From positions 914,988,340 to 915,048,339 of the forward strand of contig NC_081409.1 in assembly GCF_030272615.1 (NCBI RefSeq): a stretch of 60,000 nt of DNA, written 5' to 3'. The notes beneath the pieces were generated by a model, which saw only the letters and a program-made list of their open reading frames with translations, ran no database searches and was not told where the DNA came from. Numbering within the stretch: position 1 is the first letter of the stretch; each line of letters begins with the position of its first letter. This document shows positions 56,801 to 60,000 of this stretch, one piece after another. A program made the translations under genes and the position numbers. This DNA is from Cryptomeria japonica. Its lineage: Eukaryota; Streptophyta; Pinopsida; Cupressales; Cupressaceae.

Positions 56801-57954
56801 AAAATACCCAGCAGGAGGTCATGGAATCAACAGAGATCGTCATTGAAAGCGATCAAGGATCCGACCAAGAGGACGAAGGGATGTTTGAAAACTTCAGAAG
56901 GTTTGTACAAAGAAACATCCAGCAAAGTGTACAACTTGGCAATCTAGCATCCGTCCGAGATCTGCTTCTTCCGAATTGGTGTAGAATCCACAATGCCGTC
57001 CACTCAGAATTATCTTGTGCTTTATGCCAGACCGCATTGGAACAAGTATACAAAAGGGTCCCACAGACACCAATTATAGAAGAAATTCAAGATTCAGAGA
57101 ATGAAAGCTCTACAGACACTGAAAGTTCTGTGGAAGATGAAGTTTCGTCCGATACAACAAATGAAAGTCATGAAAGTCCAGAAACAGACGATCAAGAAAA
57201 TCAGATATGGACACTAAGATTCGACGGATCTAAGTCCAAACAAGGATCCGGAGCTGGATATGAATTAATTAGTCCTAAGGGAGAAACATACCTTGCCGCT
57301 CACAGATTGCAGTTCCCTTGCACCAACAACGTAGCAGAATATGAATCTTTGGTTCATGGATTACTGTTAGCCATCCAAAAGGGGGCAAAGATACTGCAAG
57401 TATACGGAGACTCAGAAATCGCAATAAGGCAAATCAGGAAGCAATATGTTTGCCATGACAAAAGGCTAACTAAGTATAGAAATCGAGTCTGGGATCTAAT
57501 TGAAAGTTTTGATGCTTTCAATATCAATTCAATTTATAGACATCAAAATCAAGTGGCCAATTCACTTGCACAGGCCGCGAGCTCATTGATTCCATTAGCG
57601 ATGGAAGGATTAAAGAAGTTTACCATCGAGTTAATATCAGTCCCTTCAGTCCCAGATAACATCACCAATTTCCAAGTTTTCGAAGACGACAAACACATTC
57701 TAGACTTCCTAACCAGCACGGACGTCTTCTTAACACAGATCATAGATGAAGATGAAGTGGGTGAAGCTGAGTTCGATGCCGAAGGAGTCCTGAACTTAAA
57801 GACAAACACTATTCCAAAAGGAATGGTTGAATTAGAAAGAATTTTTGAATCCGTAAGACGCCTTGAAGGAAACAGCAAATCACATCATACCACTAAAAAA
57901 GCTTGTCCACACGTGGAGACCCCACTAAAAGAACCTTGGAGTCCATCTAACTGA
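53806..57954 (+). CDS. gag-pro: X1 gag-protease-RNase H polyprotein, 1382 codons
   Basis: Intact frame. A proline run at 81-90; gag core 118-280 (FHRTAEDHIKMFEDLL, WDAMKDAFIAKFG, EPITSFNDRFHRAYTML); coiled coil about 360-395; N/Q/G-rich 400-450; Cys/His motif WCRLHNTNQHSELQC at 470; protease LYDSGASSNVMPL with D849-S-G; second Cys/His motif NWCRIHNAVHSELSCALC at 1057; RNase H 1134-1263 of the Tat-type additional kind with D1140, E1178 and D1202, but Asn1252 where the fourth acidic residue is expected. The last 36 or so codons are 3' LTR sequence read through by the deletion. RT and integrase are absent. Gag and protease may still work; RNase H is doubtful. Confidence 0.88.
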   Translation: MRSTPGIKDLSELQFTSKAKRVKREDTPKEFELRLEGSPESSQVLQEQVQAAIQSSIQAISQTKSQASSSSSVSNSTMAHRAPPPPPPPHVLNGATWLVNNPSPLEFAVYHDMPKNPEHFCSKFNVSDFHRTAEDHIKMFEDLLRNRQIEYGDVACRLFPYSLGEEAYFWFIHLPTGSIRTWDAMKDAFIAKFGIPTTPAELYRQFVEVRRREHEPITSFNDRFHRAYTMLRPPYLIADPREIYYGALDHLTAMFVRTHPTPNDLNAAYTRAIEVSKHMGQNITGPLLHMGSVAAPNQMQAVGTALANHTPVMNPIRQATYPSVQPANQLVLHPGAPISQAPPAQPVYLQNATNSSRTQEEKDEMKELIEQVKRLSTEVTHLRNQNNQLQSMQRANHGQHTNNQNFQGNNNQGFRNNYQGNNNQGFQRRPWNTAPNNGNVVTPLDNPPNAQSQENPSSSKVFLAEAALSSWCRLHNTNQHSELQCPEFKIAADIFQQEMRTTNPPENPPTTGYEIVPTTQYGQAMIVETCRYSQEEISQVQNGRFPPESANGPMVPPGSQFPPASANGPVEDSEYYFPPLNDSVLVEGIKEVFHQSSGGVNQRVYHRNQRNPEPLTTSIPPNNFSTLPDPQASNVPEYPQNTQEYRQRNISPPAGNEMKRLATLVLDELKKVKVSLPLYELLKVSEIKEAVINSLSEPSATRSNVQATINVTQEEANSQEQPEQNECMVQTITFPAKKEDMLEGKVLLKRGEAKKAQPTVKENLTTNLVLPEKEVTIKKDVVKKGKSTSKTSHSKEESPAKEDHSKINQVKHQESSEENSVPSQRKDEPAPFLLSVRIFGKLLHNCLYDSGASSNVMPLAVCQRLGITPAPTKRKVTQLDKTEVPVMGELNNIHMQLAADPRVQNFIDISVVDIPDSYGMLLSQDWSRKLNGYVSTDFAHMWLPWRGVPNQIKIDSTPRLRLMITEYGEDNEVLFLESDLGTYKPKVEEILMIQDIQDENTQQEVMESTEIVIESDQGSDQEDEGMFENFRRFVQRNIQQSVQLGNLASVRDLLLPNWCRIHNAVHSELSCALCQTALEQVYKRVPQTPIIEEIQDSENESSTDTESSVEDEVSSDTTNESHESPETDDQENQIWTLRFDGSKSKQGSGAGYELISPKGETYLAAHRLQFPCTNNVAEYESLVHGLLLAIQKGAKILQVYGDSEIAIRQIRKQYVCHDKRLTKYRNRVWDLIESFDAFNINSIYRHQNQVANSLAQAASSLIPLAMEGLKKFTIELISVPSVPDNITNFQVFEDDKHILDFLTSTDVFLTQIIDEDEVGEAEFDAEGVLNLKTNTIPKGMVELERIFESVRRLEGNSKSHHTTKKACPHVETPLKEPWSPSN

Positions 57955-58061
57955 TCCTTTTTGCAGATCTTCAGCAGTTAGAGACTATTTTCTCAAGAGA
58001 GGATAAGATGCCTGTCGGTATTTTATTCTGTGTATGATTGTGTACAAAATACACGTCAACA
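57847..58061 (+). repeat. X1 3' LTR remnant, 215 bases
   Basis: From TTTTGAATCCGTAAGACGCC to CGTCAACA it is identical to 53203-53417. The upstream neighbour is aORF-less polyprotein sequence, so this is the deletion joint. Confidence 0.9.
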
Positions 58062-58066
58062 CGACC

Positions 58067-59188
58067 GCACGGGAAGGTGGCCGCACGATCGGAGGTGCCA
58101 ATGTTGTTGTTGATTGTACAGGGAGGTTGTATGGCCGGGGTGCCATCGGGGACATTACAGTGCAAAAAAAAAAAAAAATAACGACGACCACCAGATTTAA
58201 AATGATTTGCTGGAGTTTGAAGCCAGGACACTGGAAATTCAGAGTGGAAAAGAAGGGTTTTTGGCATCTTAAAATATCACAGAAATGCTGTGCGCCATGG
58301 ACTTTCGTATGGTTATGAGGGTTGTAAATTGGTGTTGGCGGCAGGGGCGCTGCCCCTCGACCCCGCGGGGGCGCTGCCCCAGACCCTGCGAGGGGCGCTG
58401 CCCCTCGACCCCGCTGGGGGCGTTGCCCCCAGACCCCCAGTTTATTTTTGAGCTACAGAGTACCACGGGAAGTGTTGTGGTTGTCTGTATTGTGAGAAAG
58501 AAGCCTACAGCTAAGCATTGGCGGGGAAGCCATAAGCCGTAGAGGGAGACGGATTTGGAGGTTGGGAACAAACAGAGTTTGAGGGAAGGCATTGCAGGTC
58601 GGCGCAGTTGTATGACACTAGGGAGTTATTCAGTTCAGTTTTTGGCCTTTGGGGAGTGTGATGGAGGATTTGAGGTGTCTCCTAGCCTTTGTGCTAGTGG
58701 ATTGTGGCCACCTCCAGGCATGACTGGTATGCTTTGAGGAACTCGGAGTATGTCTCGGCTGGACGTGAGGTTGCCTTGGTGGATGCACAGAGGGCTCGGG
58801 AGGAGCTGACCACCAAGTTGGAGGCAATAGTCGCGTGAGACTTAGTTCAGCGTACCCAGGAGTTGGATGCTGGGAGAGCAACACGGGTGGCTATCGGGGA
58901 CAAATTGGCTAGGGAGACAGTATCAATTGAGTAGCAGTTGGTGGCAGCTGAGACTGAAAAACGTGTTTTGCAGACAAGTTTGGGTTAGGCACAGGAGGAC
59001 TGTGATGGCAAAGGAAGCAATATTGGTGAAATCCGCACTTGAGCATCGGATGGTAGTAGAAAAGGGTTTTCAGGCGAGGATGCAGCAAGTGTATAAGATT
59101 CAGGCCCGACTGGCGTTAGTAGTTCCTGCCGTTCATCTCTATTTTGTATTAAGTCGTCGGAGTCGACTTCTTTTCTTGGGGGCGATGA
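58067..59188 (+). other. Element D 3' region right of X1
   Basis: It continues D after the CGACC target. It has an A run near 58160, the GC-palindrome array (58343-58443), and, from about 58700 to 59150, remains of a helical frame (REVALVDAQRAREELTTKLE, then stops) homologous to 18830-19330 of C. Next to the 3' LTR there is a polypurine-like TTGGGGGCGATGA. Aside from these I see no domain. Confidence 0.6.
58343..58443. repeat. GGGGCGCTGCCCC palindrome, four copies
   Basis: Four units of GGGGCGCTGCCCC (the last with GTT for GCT) at intervals of about 25 bases, separated by TCGACCCCGC or AGACCCTGCG. Absent from the matching place in element C (near 19450), so inserted or amplified in D only. 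Confidence 0.85.
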
Positions 59189-59313
59189 TGTTGACGAGAA
59201 TAATCATTATGTTATGTTGTTATATTATGTTTATGTTGTCGTCGGTAATAATGAGTTACAGCGGTCAGTTAGTTGGTCGACGGGTAGGTAGTTGGAGTTG
59301 CGACGGTTGTGTC
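59189..59313 (+). repeat. Element D 3' LTR, first 125 bases only
   Basis: It matches 42354-42478 with four differences and then stops at GGTTGTGTC. The remaining 195 bases are missing. Confidence 0.88.
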
Positions 59314-59409
59314 ATCTGCTGTCGCATCTGGTTAAGGTCTAGGAAATGCATGTTTGTATCTGTGATCTCCCTCCATTTGGATGAAATCTTGCGCTCTGGA
59401 TAATATCCA
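59313..59409. repeat. 97-base copy of the left flank of element D
   Basis: It matches 42257-42353 with one C/T difference. It encodes on the minus strand the same aORF piece (YYPERKISSKWREITDTNMH) as the left flank and continues seamlessly into the rest of the W aORF. Confidence 0.92.
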
Positions 59410-59462
59410 GTCTCCAGTATCTTCAGCAGTTCTTTCCTTTCCTTAAATCCGGATTTCGACAT
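59410..59462 (-). pseudogene. LTR-encoded aORF of W, first codons
   Basis: MSKSGFKERKELLKILETG followed by the duplicated piece. This is the start of the W aORF, separated from 42353 by element D. Confidence 0.65.
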
Positions 59463-60000
59463 CGCACTTGTACAAAGCTTGAAGTTAGAACTTGGGAAAA
59501 TAAATAATGTTCTTGATAGAATTCCTGACTTTCTAAAGATTTTAGCTAATTAAAGCATAAGTCAGGAAAATAGTCCACACTCTTGGTAGATCTTGACAAT
59601 TAGATTCAAAATCTGACAACGCTAGGATATGGAAACTCTCTATGAAACTCATTAATACCTCCTTATACTTAGAAATTGTGCAAACTAAAGTGCAAAGGAG
59701 TATACCGGATCAGCAGTGACTAAGGAAAGGTGTGAAAGGTTGTGTTTTCACACAAAGTATGTTTGAGGACACCTTTCGCAGTGAACAATGGAGGTCAACA
59801 AAATCTGAAGACAACCTGCAAATTAAGCCTTTTAAAATATGTTGTAGTCATCTAGATATGCATAAATTGATGAGAACCAACCTTCCAATGCAAACACAAG
59901 GAAATCTGAGCATGTATGTAGGGCTGGAAATGAAAACTAAGTCTGAAAACAAATCTGGAAATGAAGTTTTCAGACTTACCAGCACCCTTAGGAATGATAA
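59463..60000 (-). other. LTR-W upstream of its aORF
   Basis: AT-rich. I find no LTR terminus of the TGTTGTGAC type, no hairpin units and no coding frame. The LTR start must lie beyond the window. Confidence 0.5.

Larger units (their letters stand above)
45938..58061 (+). mobile_element. LTR retrotransposon X1 with ORF-bearing LTR, 3' part deleted
   Basis: It is flanked by CGACC on both sides (45933-45937 and 58062-58066). The 5' LTR is 45938-53417 (7480 bases), the primer site 53421-53438, a short ORF 53514-53741, a gag-protease-RNase H frame 53806-57954, and a 3' LTR remnant about 57847-58061. The last 215 bases are identical in both LTRs, so insertion was recent. RT, integrase and about 7.26 kb of the 3' LTR are missing. 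That form could not be produced by reverse transcription, so the deletion followed insertion. Confidence 0.92.
42354..59313 (+). mobile_element. Non-autonomous Ty3-type element D, holds X1
   Basis: It is the same family as element C. The 5' LTR is 42354-42673, the primer site 42676-42688, and gag and an integrase-tail fusion run to about 45015. The palindrome array follows at 45060-45540, then X1 (45938-58061), the rest of the 3' region, and a truncated 3' LTR at 59189-59313. It lies in the W aORF after ATCCA. The right border is irregular: the 3' LTR stops after 125 bases and is followed by a 97-base copy of the left flank. Confidence 0.88.
12014..60000 (-). repeat. Very long LTR 'W', split by elements A and D, start beyond window
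   Basis: The minus-strand LTR ends at 12014 (plus strand TGTTGATGTGTG, the same terminus type as X2 and X3). Its own sequence is 12014-12887, then 39141-42353, then about 59410 to the window end. The flanks of A rejoin at ATCAT and the flanks of D rejoin inside one reading frame, so all three pieces were contiguous. Net W sequence in the window is about 4.7 kb. It holds a TATA box (12825-12834) and a decayed aORF (39250-42353 plus 59410-59462). No primer-site sequence lies left of 12014, so it is a 3' LTR or a solo LTR. Confidence 0.8.

Noticed and set aside
59313-59409. Target-site duplication of 97 bases
   Set aside because: LTR elements make 4-6 base duplications, every other insertion here has 5, and the 3' LTR is truncated at the same point.

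Overview
The window is plant nuclear repeat DNA. I see no host gene, rRNA or tRNA gene, only LTR retrotransposons inserted into one another. Very long LTRs, Tat-like Ty3 gag and RNase H sequences, a Ty1/copia element, plant TATA boxes and telo-box palindromes, and decay dominated by transitions suggest a large-genome seed plant. A conifer or other gymnosperm is my best guess; this is inference, and the species cannot be read from the sequence.

Layout, left to right. (1) 1-5300, minus: a Ty3/gypsy element (Gyp1; 5' LTR 3385-5300, gag-PR-RT-RNase H running off the left edge), inserted into the RNase H end of a Ty1/copia element. (2) 5301-10902, minus: that copia element (Cop1; 5' LTR 10145-10902), also split by a solo LTR at 7197-8036 flanked by TGGGT. 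(3) 10903-12013: a probable tRNA-derived SINE and unassigned DNA. (4) 12014 to beyond 60000, minus: one very long LTR (W) that carries its own decayed protein gene and has been blown apart by later insertions.

Inside W: element A (12888-39135, target duplication ATCAT) and element D (42354 to about 59313). Inside A: solo LTR X3 (16811-24772, GTTCC), which itself holds element C (18433-24293, TTCGT/TTCGC); and solo LTR Z (27933-37855, AGTTT), which itself holds solo LTR X2 (30368-34435, CATCC). Inside D: element X1 (45938-58061, CGACC). Nesting reaches four levels, and the target duplications give the order of insertion.

The striking part is the W/X/Z family. Its LTRs contain a long sense-strand gene (aORF). 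It is intact in X1 (1079 codons, 49125-52364) inside a 7480-base 5' LTR. It lies upstream of the LTR TATA box, so in U3, where retroviral nef and MMTV sag lie. Diverged, broken copies sit in W and Z, and X2 and X3 retain only its first codons. In X1 and X2 (and two units in X3) the LTR part upstream of the aORF carries a quasi-palindrome repeated about every 166 bases. A palindromic telo-box lies about 65 bases upstream of the TATA box in X1, X2 and X3. X1 also has an intact gag-protease-RNase H reading frame, but its RT, integrase and most of its 3' LTR were removed by a deletion after insertion.

Elements C and D are a second, short-LTR (320 bases), non-autonomous Ty3 family. Both share one RT-to-integrase deletion, and both carry arrays of the palindrome CCACCGTACGGTGG.
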